DNA of 64,000 nucleotides from Dehalococcoidia bacterium (lineage in GTDB: Bacteria; Chloroflexota; Dehalococcoidia; DSTF01; JALHUB01). The stretch is from NCBI GenBank assembly GCA_030018455.1, contig JASEFU010000002.1:62001-126000 (forward strand), given 5' to 3'. Of this stretch, positions 45,205 to 53,039 are shown one piece after another; positions within the stretch are counted from its first letter, which is position 1, and each line of letters opens with the position of its first letter. The position numbers were made by a program, and so were the translations under genes. The notes under the pieces are model-generated. The model did not search any database. It saw nothing but the letters and a program-made list of their open reading frames with translations, and was not told the DNA's origin.

Positions 45205-46199
45205 ACAAAATACCTCGTCCGCGCCTTCTTGTACTCCGTTCTGCTGAAGAGGACGGCGAAGTCCGGCGCGCGTGCCTCCTCTGATATCTGTGATGCGATG
45301 GCGCGGCACTCCTCGTCGTCTCGGGCGTGGATCATGGCGAAGAGATTGTACGGCCAGCCCGCGCCTGTAGCGCGCTCGTAGCAGTGACTTACCTGGGGGC
45401 GACGGCACGCCGCCGCCGCGATCTCGTCGACGCGGTCCGGCGCCGCTTTCCAGACGGCCATCCCGTTTCCCCGGTAACCTGCGCGCCGGTGGTAAAGAAC
45501 GGCGGCAAATCGGCGCAGCCATCCCCGCCGCGTCGCCTCTCGCATCCACGTCAAGACCTCCTCCTGGCTGACGGCGAGAGCGTCCGCAGCGGCCGCGAAA
45601 GGCTCGGCGACGATGTCGCCGTTGCGCTGGAGGGCGCGGATGAATGCCTTGTCGCGGGCGTTCGGGCCGGAACCCTCGCGATTCAGGGTCGACGTCTCGT
45701 CGCCGGCTTCTTCAAGGAGCCCGTCATCTTCGATGCCCAGGCGGACGCCGATCTTGAACGTTCGCAGCGCGGGGAGGCACACGTGGGGGAAGCCGCCTGC
45801 CGCCCGCGCCAGACATCGCGCCGCGGTTTCGACGTCGTTTCCTGGGGGCACCGCCAGTGTGAACCAGAGGTTCCAGCGGTGCTCCCGCAGGTAGTTGTGG
45901 CTCACGCCCGGATGAGCGTTTATCACCGCCGCCGCTTCGTCGATGCGCTCGACGGGAACGGCCATGGCGACGAGCGTGCTGCGATAGCCCAGGGCGCGCG
46001 AATCGAAGATGGGGCCGATGTCGCGTATAAGGGAGCTGTCGCCCCCGTCTTTGAGGCGGCGGAGGCGGGCCAGCGCCTCGTTCTCAGAGAGGCCGGTCTG
46101 CGCGGCGATGGCGGCGTAGGGGCGCGTCACCAGCGGCAGTCCCCGCTGCAGCAGGACGAGAAGTCGACGGTCGGTTGCGTCGAGAGCGAGAGCCGTCAC
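45201..46199 (-). CDS. Fused siroheme decarboxylase (AhbA-AhbB / NirDL-like)
   Basis: A 332-residue protein made of two Lrp/AsnC-like siroheme decarboxylase halves, about 1-160 and 175-332. Each has an N-terminal helix-turn-helix-like part (DATDRRLLVLLQRGLPLV; ARDKAFIRALQRNGDIV) and a ligand-binding part (HNYLREHRWNLWFTL; SHCYERATGAGWPYNLFAM). The family removes the C12 and C18 acetate carboxyls of siroheme to give didecarboxysiroheme, the entry to haem (Ahb) or haem d1 synthesis. The ahbC and ahbD genes upstream favour haem. The GTG start follows AGGAG that overlaps the ahbC stop region. It is usually two genes; here they are fused. Confidence 0.88.
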   Translation of the reverse strand: MTALALDATDRRLLVLLQRGLPLVTRPYAAIAAQTGLSENEALARLRRLKDGGDSSLIRDIGPIFDSRALGYRSTLVAMAVPVERIDEAAAVINAHPGVSHNYLREHRWNLWFTLAVPPGNDVETAARCLARAAGGFPHVCLPALRTFKIGVRLGIEDDGLLEEAGDETSTLNREGSGPNARDKAFIRALQRNGDIVAEPFAAAADALAVSQEEVLTWMREATRRGWLRRFAAVLYHRRAGYRGNGMAVWKAAPDRVDEIAAAACRRPQVSHCYERATGAGWPYNLFAMIHARDDEECRAIASQISEEARAPDFAVLFSRTEYKKARTRYFV

Positions 46200-46210
46200 G
46201 CGCGTCGCTC

Positions 46211-47464
46211 CTAACTCGGGTGGCCGCCGTTCTGCACCGGCACCGGCCAGCGGGCCGCCTCTTCGGCCTCCGGCGTTCCCGGCGTGATGCCGATCTCCTC
46301 GTCGGTGAGGTAGCAGCCGGGATCGGGCGCCAGCAGGTTCTTGAAGTACCGCTCCGCCCGCACCCGGAGGTTGCCGTTGCAGATATCAAGCCAGCGGCAG
46401 ACGCGGCAGCGCCCTTTCAGATAGCGCTTGCGGTCCTTCAGTATCGTCAGAACGGGGTCGCCGCGGCCGGACCAGATGTCGCTGAAGGAACGCTCGCGCA
46501 CCTGTCCCAGGCTGTAGTGCCACGAGAATTGGTCGGCGTGCACGTGGCCCGCCGGGTCGACGCAGCTTATGGCGATGCCGGACTGGTTGCCGCCGTTCCA
46601 CCGCAGCATCTTATAGACGTCGCCGGCCCTCTCCGGCTGCTCTCCGGCGAGCCGCATGTAGAGGTAGGCGTTGTCGGCGTGGTTATCGACGGTGAGGATG
46701 TCCTTCTCGATCCCGCGCCGGTGCAAGCGGTCAGAGCGTTCGAAGACCTGGTCGACCACGGCCCGCGTCTGCTGCGGCTCGAGGGAGAAGCGCTGCATGC
46801 GCCGGCCCCGTCCCGAGAAGGCGAGGTGGTAGACGCACAGGCGGGGGAAGTCTTCCTCTTCCAGCAGGTCGAGCAGCGGCGGCAGGTCGTCGATGTTCAT
46901 GGCGTGGACGGTGAAGCGCAGCCCCACCCGGACGCCGGCGTCGCGGCAGTAGCGGGCGCCGCGCAGCGCCTCGTCGAAGGCGCCCTTCTTGCCGCGGATC
47001 CTATCGTTGGTCGCGGCCATGCCGTCGAGGCTCACCCCCACGTAGGAGAAGCCGGCGCGGCGGATGTCGGCAGCGGTATCGGGCGTGATCAGCGTCCCGT
47101 TCGTCGAAAGAACGCAGCGGATGCCCTTCGCGACCGCGTGCGCGACGAGGGGGAAGAGGTCGTCTCGCGTCAGCGGCTCGCCTCCCGAGAAGAGGATTGT
47201 GGGCACGCCGAACGCCGCCAGGTCATCGATGAGGCGCAGCCCTTCAGCGGCCGTCAACTCGTCGGGCAGGGACTTGCCGCCGGCGTCGGCGTAGCAGTGA
47301 ACGCAACGCAGGTTGCAGCGGCGGGTGACGTTCCAGACGACGACCGGCTTCTTGTCGACCGAGAAGTGAAGCATGTGCGCGGGCACCCGCGACGTCCGAC
47401 GCCCGTAACGGAGGGCATCGCCGGGGGTAACGGTACCGTTCAGCAGTCGAGAGACACTCAGCAT
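46211..47464 (-). CDS. ahbC: AhbC: 12,18-didecarboxysiroheme deacetylase (radical SAM)
   Basis: A 417-residue radical SAM/SPASM protein with C50/C54/C57 (CNLRCVHC), FSGGEPL, SLDG and a C-terminal Cys set (CRVCRWLDICNGN). Its opening (MLSVSRLLNGT, then GDALRY) is the AhbC/NirJ signature. AhbC removes the two acetate side chains to give Fe-coproporphyrin III, whereas NirJ acts in haem d1 synthesis; AhbD next door supports AhbC. The ATG lies 1 base after the ahbD stop with GGAAGGAG upstream, so the genes are coupled. Confidence 0.85.
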   Translation of the reverse strand: MLSVSRLLNGTVTPGDALRYGRRTSRVPAHMLHFSVDKKPVVVWNVTRRCNLRCVHCYADAGGKSLPDELTAAEGLRLIDDLAAFGVPTILFSGGEPLTRDDLFPLVAHAVAKGIRCVLSTNGTLITPDTAADIRRAGFSYVGVSLDGMAATNDRIRGKKGAFDEALRGARYCRDAGVRVGLRFTVHAMNIDDLPPLLDLLEEEDFPRLCVYHLAFSGRGRRMQRFSLEPQQTRAVVDQVFERSDRLHRRGIEKDILTVDNHADNAYLYMRLAGEQPERAGDVYKMLRWNGGNQSGIAISCVDPAGHVHADQFSWHYSLGQVRERSFSDIWSGRGDPVLTILKDRKRYLKGRCRVCRWLDICNGNLRVRAERYFKNLLAPDPGCYLTDEEIGITPGTPEAEEAARWPVPVQNGGHPS

Positions 47465-47465
47465 C

Positions 47466-48575
47466 TCACGCTCCTTCCGTCACGGCACGGCGCATCGCCA
47501 GTGGCTCGTAGACGCAGAACGGCTCCTCCGCTAGGAAGTCGCCGCTCATTCCCAGGGCGCGGGCGCGGCAGCCGCCGCAAACGCGACGGAACTCGCAGAC
47601 GCCGCACTTGCCGCCGACGGCGTCCGGGTCGCGCAGCGTGTGGAACACCGGTGATCGCTGCCAGATATCCCGCAGCGGCTGCTCGCGGACGCTTCCCACG
47701 CGGAGTGGCAGGTAGCCGCAGGGGAATACGTCGCCCCGGTGCGACACGAAGCAGACGCCGCTGCCGGCCAGACATCCCTTTCTTGCGCTGCCAAAGTTGC
47801 CCAGATGGCCGGCGGCGCCCGCGTCGGCCACTTGCGGCCGCTCATACTCGGGCGCGGGCTCGCGTTGGCGGGCGACGCGCAGGTAGTGGGGGGCGCAGGT
47901 AGCTTTCAGCTCCAGAGGGCCTTCCTGGTCTCGCTCCCACACCCATTCGAGCACGCGCTCGTACTCCTGCGGACTGATCATCTGCTCGGCGGCGATATCG
48001 ACGCCGCAGCCGACAGGCACGAGCAGGAAGACGTGCAGCGCATCGGCCCCCAGCGAAAGGGCCAGCGCGAAGATGTCCGGCAATTCCTCAACGTTGTGGC
48101 GCGCCACAGTGGTGTTGATCTGGACGCTGATGCCCTCCGCCCGCAGGCAGTCGATGCCGTTGAGAGCGGCGGCGTAGGAGCCGGGAAGGCCGCGGAAGGA
48201 GTCGTGCGTGCGCGCCGTCGCCCCGTCCAGGCTAACGGCCACCCTCCGGACGGCGGCGGCAAGGACGCGCCGCGCCGTTGGCCTGTCGATGAGGGTGGCG
48301 TTGGTTGCCAGCGCCGTCCGGAGGCCCCTGTCGGAGGCATAGCGTGCGAGCGCGAAGATATCGGGCCGCAGCAGGGGCTCGCCGCCGGAAAGCACGAAGA
48401 CCGGGCTGTCGAAGGCCGCGACCTGGTCGATGAGCGCCCGCGACTCGGCGGCCGTCAGGTCTTCCGGCACAAGTCTGTCAGCGACCTCGATGCGACGGCA
48501 ATGGACGCAGCGCAGGTTGCAGCCGGCAGTGGCCTCCCAGAAGATAAGGCGCGGCGCTGACAGGCTTCTTATCAT
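47466..48575 (-). CDS. ahbD: AhbD: Fe-coproporphyrin III decarboxylating haem synthase (radical SAM)
   Basis: A 369-residue radical SAM/SPASM protein with the opening PRLIFWEATAGCNLRCVHC (C19/C23/C26), LSGGEPLLRPD, and the C-terminal cluster motif CGVCEFRRVCGGCRAR. In the Ahb pathway it converts two propionates of Fe-coproporphyrin III to vinyl groups, giving haem b. I chose the ATG at 48575; the frame extends to 48635 but that would overlap the NHL gene. The start has no clear ribosome site, so coupling to the NHL gene 13 bases upstream is likely. It could also be a paralogous peptide-modifying enzyme, but context argues for AhbD. Confidence 0.83.
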   Translation of the reverse strand: MIRSLSAPRLIFWEATAGCNLRCVHCRRIEVADRLVPEDLTAAESRALIDQVAAFDSPVFVLSGGEPLLRPDIFALARYASDRGLRTALATNATLIDRPTARRVLAAAVRRVAVSLDGATARTHDSFRGLPGSYAAALNGIDCLRAEGISVQINTTVARHNVEELPDIFALALSLGADALHVFLLVPVGCGVDIAAEQMISPQEYERVLEWVWERDQEGPLELKATCAPHYLRVARQREPAPEYERPQVADAGAAGHLGNFGSARKGCLAGSGVCFVSHRGDVFPCGYLPLRVGSVREQPLRDIWQRSPVFHTLRDPDAVGGKCGVCEFRRVCGGCRARALGMSGDFLAEEPFCVYEPLAMRRAVTEGA

Positions 48576-48588
48576 CGGCTTGGCGTGC

Positions 48589-49662
48589 TCAGGCAGGTAG
48601 ACGGAACGCGAAGAGTCCGGTGAAACGGTCCACAACGTAAAGGGTGCCGTCGACGACTTTCAGGCCGTGCGGCGCCTGGAAGAGCGATGCCGACTCCTTG
48701 TTGTCGGGGTCTTCTCTGCCGATGAAGCCGGCGTACGTGCCGTCGGCCTCGAACGCCTCCACCGCCACCTGAAGGGTGTCGGAGACGAGCATGCGCCCGC
48801 TGTCGTCCACGGCCACGGCCTTAGGGCGCGAGAACGTCCCTTCGGTGTCGCCGGCCTCGCCCAGACTGAACAGGAACTCGCCGGAAGGGGAGTACTTCTT
48901 GATCTTGTAGTTGAGCATATCGACGACGTAGAGGTTGTCTTCGGCGTCGAGCGCGAGACCCCCCGGCATGTTGAAGCTGTAGTCGCCGGAGTCGCGCGTG
49001 CCGGAGCCGAGGACCGAGACGAGCTTGCCTTCGCCGTCGAGGCGCAGCACGCGGTGGTTGTCGGGGTCGCTCAAGTAGATGTCGCCGCCGGACGTCACGG
49101 CGATCCCGATGGGACGCAGCGGCTTCTCGGCCGCCGGGACCTGCGGGGCAATGACCTGCTGGACAGCGCCCGCGGCGTCGAGGACGATGACGTTGCCGGC
49201 GCGGGAGTTGGCGACGTACAAGCGGCCATCGCGGGCGGTGATCGCCATCGGAGTTTGCAGGGCGAGGCGTTCGTCGCTGCTGGAGTCAAGCATCCGTAGG
49301 ACGTTGCCGTCTTTGTCGATCTCGATGATGCGGTTGTTGTTGGTATCGAGGACGTAGACGCGGCCGTCGACGACGGCGACATCGGCGGGCATGGCGGCAG
49401 AATCGGGCGTGGGCTTGCCGCTTGCGTCGGCGTGGGTCAGGGGAACATGCCACATTAGTTCCGCGGGAAAGACGAGGCCGCTCACCTTGTCCAGGGGATG
49501 GACCTCGCTGGAAGGGATCGGGGGCTGACTTTCGGACCCCTGTCGCAGCACAACACAGGTGCCCAGGCCGACGGCCGCGACGGCTGCCACGAGAAGACCG
49601 ACGACGGCGCTGCGCCGCAAGCCCCTGTTCGTCCGCTCGCTTTGCGATTCTGATTCCACCAA
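48589..49662 (-). CDS. NHL-repeat beta-propeller protein with N-terminal membrane anchor
   Basis: A 357-residue protein with one N-terminal helix (AVVGLLVAAVAAVGLGTCV) and six or so NHL blades (VYVLDTNNNRIIEID, IYLSDPDNHRVLRLD, LYVVDMLNYKIKKYS, LYVVDRFTGL). The propeller would face outside the membrane. Such proteins bind partners or ligands, and one beside multihaem cytochromes may be part of a surface redox complex (inference). The start is a TTG with an adjacent GTG; GAGGAG is 9-12 bases upstream. A palindrome lies about 100 bases upstream. It heads the ahb operon. Confidence 0.82.
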   Translation of the reverse strand: MVESESQSERTNRGLRRSAVVGLLVAAVAAVGLGTCVVLRQGSESQPPIPSSEVHPLDKVSGLVFPAELMWHVPLTHADASGKPTPDSAAMPADVAVVDGRVYVLDTNNNRIIEIDKDGNVLRMLDSSSDERLALQTPMAITARDGRLYVANSRAGNVIVLDAAGAVQQVIAPQVPAAEKPLRPIGIAVTSGGDIYLSDPDNHRVLRLDGEGKLVSVLGSGTRDSGDYSFNMPGGLALDAEDNLYVVDMLNYKIKKYSPSGEFLFSLGEAGDTEGTFSRPKAVAVDDSGRMLVSDTLQVAVEAFEADGTYAGFIGREDPDNKESASLFQAPHGLKVVDGTLYVVDRFTGLFAFRLPA

Positions 49663-49758
49663 GGCCGTTTACTCCTCTTCTGCTGCCGCGTTTCCGGGAA
49701 GCGCGAACAGCGGCCGTGCCGCCGCCTCAGCGCACCCGCCGCGTATCGGTACGGACAC

Positions 49759-49776
49759 GTAAGCGGAAATGCTTAC
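49759..49776. promoter_or_regulatory. Palindrome GTAAGC-N6-GCTTAC upstream of the NHL-ahb operon
   Basis: A perfect 6-base inverted repeat, 18 bases in all, lies about 100 bases upstream of the NHL start. The arms resemble those of the cytochrome operators (GTAAAC / GTTCAC) but the spacer is 6 not 4 bases. The 264-base gap holds no gene. Confidence 0.45.
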
Positions 49777-49813
49777 ATCGAGCTTAAGGGGCCGCCGGCC
49801 GCGCTGCCAATGG

Positions 49814-49839
49814 GCCGGACGCACTAATGCCGGCGTCCG
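49814..49839. terminator. Hairpin CCGGACGC / GCGTCCGG after the 7-haem cytochrome
   Basis: Perfect 8-base arms (49814-49821, 49832-49839) with a 10-base loop lie about 90 bases downstream of the cytochrome stop on the minus strand. No T-run follows. Confidence 0.4.
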
Positions 49840-49926
49840 GACGTGCTATACCGTTTCCACGCCCATGCCATGCGAAGCGCGGGTCGCCTCACGCGCCAAG
49901 GGCCTTTCAACGCGGGCTTCGTGGTG

Positions 49927-51177
49927 TCAATCGTGGCAGTTCAGGCAGAGGGCATCGTACGTCATCGACGTGATGCCGCTGTCGACAGCCCCGTGCACGG
50001 CGTGGCAGGTCAGACATTTCATGTGGGCCTCGCCGGCGGGGACTACGGCCGTGCCTGTCTCGTCCCACAGACGCGTTCCACTGAAGTCGCCCGTGTAGGG
50101 GTCCCACGCGCGGTCGGCGGGGGCGTCGGTCATCCCCATCCAGTGGCTTATCGAGCCGACGCCGTGGCAGGCGAGGCAGAGGTCGGCGTTCTGCGATGCG
50201 GGAGGGAGCCTTGACGGATCGGCGAACTCCCACGTATCGGCGTGCGGGTCGTGACAGCGGTCACAGTCCTCCCCCTCGACGCCGGGCTCGACGTCGTGGT
50301 TCCGGTAGGCGGGGTCGGCGATGAATGCGCCGGTAGCAGTGACTGAGCCGTCGTGGCAACTGAAGCAGAGCGATTGCAGGCCGGACATGCCGGTCTTGGG
50401 CGCGCGGGCCCACAGATAGCTCCCCTGGGCGTTGTGAGGCGTGTGGCACTGCTTGCAGGTGGGTGTATCCGGCGAGCCGAGGTCGTGGGCGGTGCCGTAG
50501 ATATCGCTCTTGCCTGCCGGCGCGCCCGGCTGGAATGTGGGAACGGGCGTAGGCGCGGGCGCTGTAGCCGTGGGCGCGGGAGTGGGCGTGTCCGGTGCGG
50601 GCGTGGGCGTGTCCGGTTGGGGGAGAGGAGTCGGCGTATCCGGCTCAGGCGTGGGCGTCGGGGCGCCCGGTTCAGTCGTGGGCGTGGGCGTATCCGGTTG
50701 GGGTGTGGGCGTCGGCGTATCCGGCTCGGACGTAGCTGTCGGCGTGGGCCCGGTCGTGGGCGCAGCAGGCACGACGATGTCCTCGAAGGCGGCGCCGCCC
50801 TTCGTGCAACTGGGAGGCGCCGGCGTGCTGTTGCAGGAGTCGGCGTCGTCCACCCAGTAGACGCGGTAGGTGGCCCCGTCCCTGGGAAGAGTGAACGAAC
50901 CGGGTCCGTAGCCGTTCGCCACGTTGGAGCCGGCGGGACTGAAGACGGCCCAACCTTCACGGGCGTCGTAGGGGGTGGAGCCCGAGACGTCGTAGGTTGC
51001 GGTAGTCCCCGTCTCGCCCGCTGCGGTCACCGAGATCGAGGTTGCGGGCATGTCCGCCGGGTGACAGGAGACGCAGCCGCTCGACTGGCCGGGGTTAGCT
51101 TCGACCCACGTCGAACGCACAATCACCAGAGTGCCTGCCACCGCCGGCAGGGCCAGCAACAGGGGAAGCCACTTCAT
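49927..51177 (-). CDS. Seven-haem cytochrome c with Pro-Thr linker
   Basis: A 416-residue exported protein: signal helix (LPLLLALPAVAGTLVIV), then one CxxCH at C35-H39. Residues 40-139 are a beta-rich non-haem domain. A Pro/Thr-rich linker occupies 140-214. The C-terminal 200 residues carry six CxxCH (CKQCH, CFSCH, CDRCH, CLACH, CLTCH, CLNCH) and align with the two neighbouring cytochromes (shared DIYGTAHDLGSPD, NAQGSYLWAR, LCFSCHDGS). It is expected outside the membrane and fits an electron-transfer conduit; partner and acceptor are unknown. The ATG has no clear ribosome site and probably depends on transcription through the stress-protein gene 60 bases upstream. Confidence 0.9.
   Translation of the reverse strand: MKWLPLLLALPAVAGTLVIVRSTWVEANPGQSSGCVSCHPADMPATSISVTAAGETGTTATYDVSGSTPYDAREGWAVFSPAGSNVANGYGPGSFTLPRDGATYRVYWVDDADSCNSTPAPPSCTKGGAAFEDIVVPAAPTTGPTPTATSEPDTPTPTPQPDTPTPTTEPGAPTPTPEPDTPTPLPQPDTPTPAPDTPTPAPTATAPAPTPVPTFQPGAPAGKSDIYGTAHDLGSPDTPTCKQCHTPHNAQGSYLWARAPKTGMSGLQSLCFSCHDGSVTATGAFIADPAYRNHDVEPGVEGEDCDRCHDPHADTWEFADPSRLPPASQNADLCLACHGVGSISHWMGMTDAPADRAWDPYTGDFSGTRLWDETGTAVVPAGEAHMKCLTCHAVHGAVDSGITSMTYDALCLNCHD
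50536..50760. repeat. Tandem repeat encoding Pro-Asp-Thr-Pro-Thr linker
   Basis: Imperfect 24-30 base repeats encode units like EPDTPTPTP and QPDTPTP between the non-haem and six-haem parts of the cytochrome. The repeated DNA is within the gene, and copy number could vary between strains. Confidence 0.75.
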
Positions 51178-51237
51178 AACTTGCGCAACGACAACTCTTT
51201 AAGCTTCGTATTTGGCCTCGCCGCACCGCGGCGCGCT

Positions 51238-51765
51238 CTACCAGCCCATCAGCTCGCGGGCGCGCTGCGCGGGCGCCGAGGCGCCTGTCTCAGGGATAGG
51301 CCACGGCCCTTCCCGTCGACCGCGGGAGCGGGCTGCTTCCTCGGCGGTGACCGCGGGCGGGACCACCAGCACCGAGCACACCTTGGCCCGCACCAGCCGG
51401 TTCCAGACGCTGCCCTGCGTGCGGCGCTGCAGTCCGCGGCGGGTGCGGCGCCTCATGACGATAAGGTTGATCTCCTCGTCTCTTGCGAGCCCACCGAGCG
51501 CCTTCGCCACGTTGTCGCCTTTTACGGCCAAGCACTTCGTCTGCTCGGGAAGGCCTTGCCGCTCAACAAGGGCGTGTAAGTAGTCCGCCGTCTCGTTCAG
51601 CCTGGCGGCCACGTCCGGCTGGGAACGGAGCGGGCTGAAGGCGTCAATCGTCTCGACCACCCTCGCGAGGCACATGTCGGCCCCGAAGATCTCGGCCAGC
51701 CTGGCGGCAACCGGTATCGCCTCTTCCGATTCAGAAGTGCCATCAACCGGGACCATGATACGCAT
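51238..51765 (-). CDS. Universal stress protein
   Basis: A 175-residue UspA-like protein. It opens with MRIMVPVDGTSESEEAI and has the long first helix and GDNVAKAL-type centre, but the ATP-binding GSxxxG end is recast as RTQGSVWNRLVRAKVCSVLVVP. Role unknown; Usp proteins respond to stress, energy or redox state. The ATG at 51765 follows GGAGG. A promoter with the shared operator lies about 200 bases upstream, giving a long leader. The cytochrome gene follows in the same direction. Confidence 0.85.
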   Translation of the reverse strand: MRIMVPVDGTSESEEAIPVAARLAEIFGADMCLARVVETIDAFSPLRSQPDVAARLNETADYLHALVERQGLPEQTKCLAVKGDNVAKALGGLARDEEINLIVMRRRTRRGLQRRTQGSVWNRLVRAKVCSVLVVPPAVTAEEAARSRGRREGPWPIPETGASAPAQRARELMGW

Positions 51766-51967
51766 CTTCTTCGCCTCCTGTCCTTGCTGACTCTCTTCCC
51801 GCTTTCCGCGCTCGCCACGTGCAAGGAGCGCGTTGCTCACGCACGACCCCGCCACAGGGCAAAAGCTCGACCGCCCGGTCGGGCCAGCGCCGTGACCGAG
51901 CGGTCTGCCGGCTCATGCTTCTTGCGATGGTGAGGTGCCCCACCTCTGATTCCAGATTCCGTCATCG

Positions 51968-52037
51968 CCTATTCTGACATGCGGCTCAACGCCAGGTCAT
52001 AAAAAGGCGGCGTTTGAAATGTGAACAATCGTTTACC
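51968..52037 (-). promoter_or_regulatory. Shared cytochrome promoter-operator, copy a (upstream of Usp)
   Basis: Read on the minus strand: operator GGTAAACGATTGTTCAC (52037-52021), 14 bases, CTTTTTATGAC (52006-51996), 16 bases, then TGTCAGAATAGG (51979-51968). The last part fits an extended -10 (TGT-CAGAAT) and ATGACC a -35 at 18-base spacing. The predicted start is near 51964. The 352-base gap 51766-52117 otherwise holds no gene; copy a fills its far half and a long leader the rest. Confidence 0.7.
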
Positions 52038-52117
52038 CGATGGCCGAACGCTACGAGCCGGACGAGTTGTGGGGCGACGCGGGCCGCCGGGATGCGCCAC
52101 GGCGGGAAAAAGCTCCG

Positions 52118-52849
52118 CTACTCGTGACAATTGCTGCACAGAGGCTGGAGGTGCCTCTCCGGCGGGCCCGCGTCCAGCTCGTACAGCGACATCGTGTTCA
52201 GCGTCTGCTCCCACTGGCCACCCGGGTTGCGTACCGCGCCGTGTGCGACGTGGCAGGTCTTGCACTTCACGTAGGCGTCGCCCTCTGCGACGGGGAGCGT
52301 GCCGCTGGAGTCCCACAGCAAGGTGCCGCTGAAATCGGGCGGGGCGGCGTAGGGGTCCCACGTGCGGTCGGCGGGGAGGCCGGTGGCCACGTCGACGGGG
52401 TGGGTGAAGGAGCCGGTATCGTGGCAGAGAGCGCACAGATCGGCGTTGCGGTAGGTCGAGGGAATGTTATCGCCGGCGAACTTCCAGTTGTCGCCTTCGT
52501 GCGGGTCGTGGCAGATGTCGCAATCAAAGCCGGGGATACCGGGCCTGGTCCAGTGCGACGCGTAAGCGGGATCAGGGATGAACCAGCCGACATCGGTCAC
52601 CGACCCATCGTGGCAACTGAAGCAGAGCGAAAGGAGCCCCTGTCCCGCGGCCGGGTCGCGCGCCCACAGGTAGGCGCCCTGAGCGTTATGAGGGACGTGG
52701 CACAGCGAGCAGGCGGGGACGCCGGGCGATCCCAAATCGTGGGCGCTGCCGTAGACGTCGGACTTGCCCGCCTGGGCTATCGCCACCATCACGAGAGCGA
52801 GGGCCGCCGCCGCGACGGACGCGCTCAGCGGTATCAGCTTCCGGCTCAC
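52118..52849 (-). CDS. Six-haem cytochrome c
   Basis: A 243-residue exported cytochrome from the GTG at 52849 (SRKLIPLSASVAAAALALV). This start matches the N-terminus of the paralogue at 53942 (NRKLIPLAV); an ATG at 52873 is eight residues longer. Six CxxCH motifs are present: CSLCH, CFSCH, CDICH, CALCH, CKTCH, CSNCH. Conserved KSDVYGSAHDLGSPG and NAQGAYLWARD link it to both neighbours. It probably works with them in periplasmic electron transfer. Promoter copy b lies directly upstream. Confidence 0.9.
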   Translation of the reverse strand: MSRKLIPLSASVAAAALALVMVAIAQAGKSDVYGSAHDLGSPGVPACSLCHVPHNAQGAYLWARDPAAGQGLLSLCFSCHDGSVTDVGWFIPDPAYASHWTRPGIPGFDCDICHDPHEGDNWKFAGDNIPSTYRNADLCALCHDTGSFTHPVDVATGLPADRTWDPYAAPPDFSGTLLWDSSGTLPVAEGDAYVKCKTCHVAHGAVRNPGGQWEQTLNTMSLYELDAGPPERHLQPLCSNCHE

Positions 52850-52881
52850 GATAAGCTTCGCCTCTCTTGCCATGAGTCACT

Positions 52882-52951
52882 GTAATCTTGACACGCGCAC
52901 GTTCGCGGAGTCATAAAAAGCCGCCTGTCCTGCGGTGAACAATCGTTTACC
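52882..52951 (-). promoter_or_regulatory. Shared cytochrome promoter-operator, copy b
   Basis: On the minus strand: GGTAAACGATTGTTCAC (52951-52935), 14 bases, CTTTTTATGAC (52920-52910), 16 bases, TGTCAAGATTAC (52893-52882). Spacings are identical to copy a. The start falls near 52878, giving about a 29-base leader to the GTG at 52849. Confidence 0.72.
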
Positions 52952-52982
52952 TCTCGCGCCCCATGCTTGGCTGCGCACAAGG

Positions 52983-53014
52983 CTCGGCGCCGGTCTTGGG
53001 GGACCGACGCCGAG
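52983..53014 (-). terminator. Strong hairpin after the 347-kb-side cytochrome (53040)
   Basis: Arms CTCGGCG (52983-52989) and CGCCGAG (53008-53014), then one mismatch, then CGGTC/GACCG around a 6-base loop: a 12-pair stem. It is 26 bases beyond the stop of the cytochrome gene at 53040 and just upstream of operator copy b, so it separates the two transcripts. No T-run follows. Confidence 0.5.
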
Positions 53015-53039
53015 AGATTGCCAGACTTGTGTATTTGGT

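Noticed and set aside
50536-50760. Tandem repeats considered as a CRISPR array
   Set aside because: They are in-frame protein repeats without spacers and with variable units.
50353-51579. Gly/Arg-rich 408-residue frame on + through the cytochrome linker
   Set aside because: It is the reverse of the PTPTP repeat and would replace an exported cytochrome with seven CxxCH.
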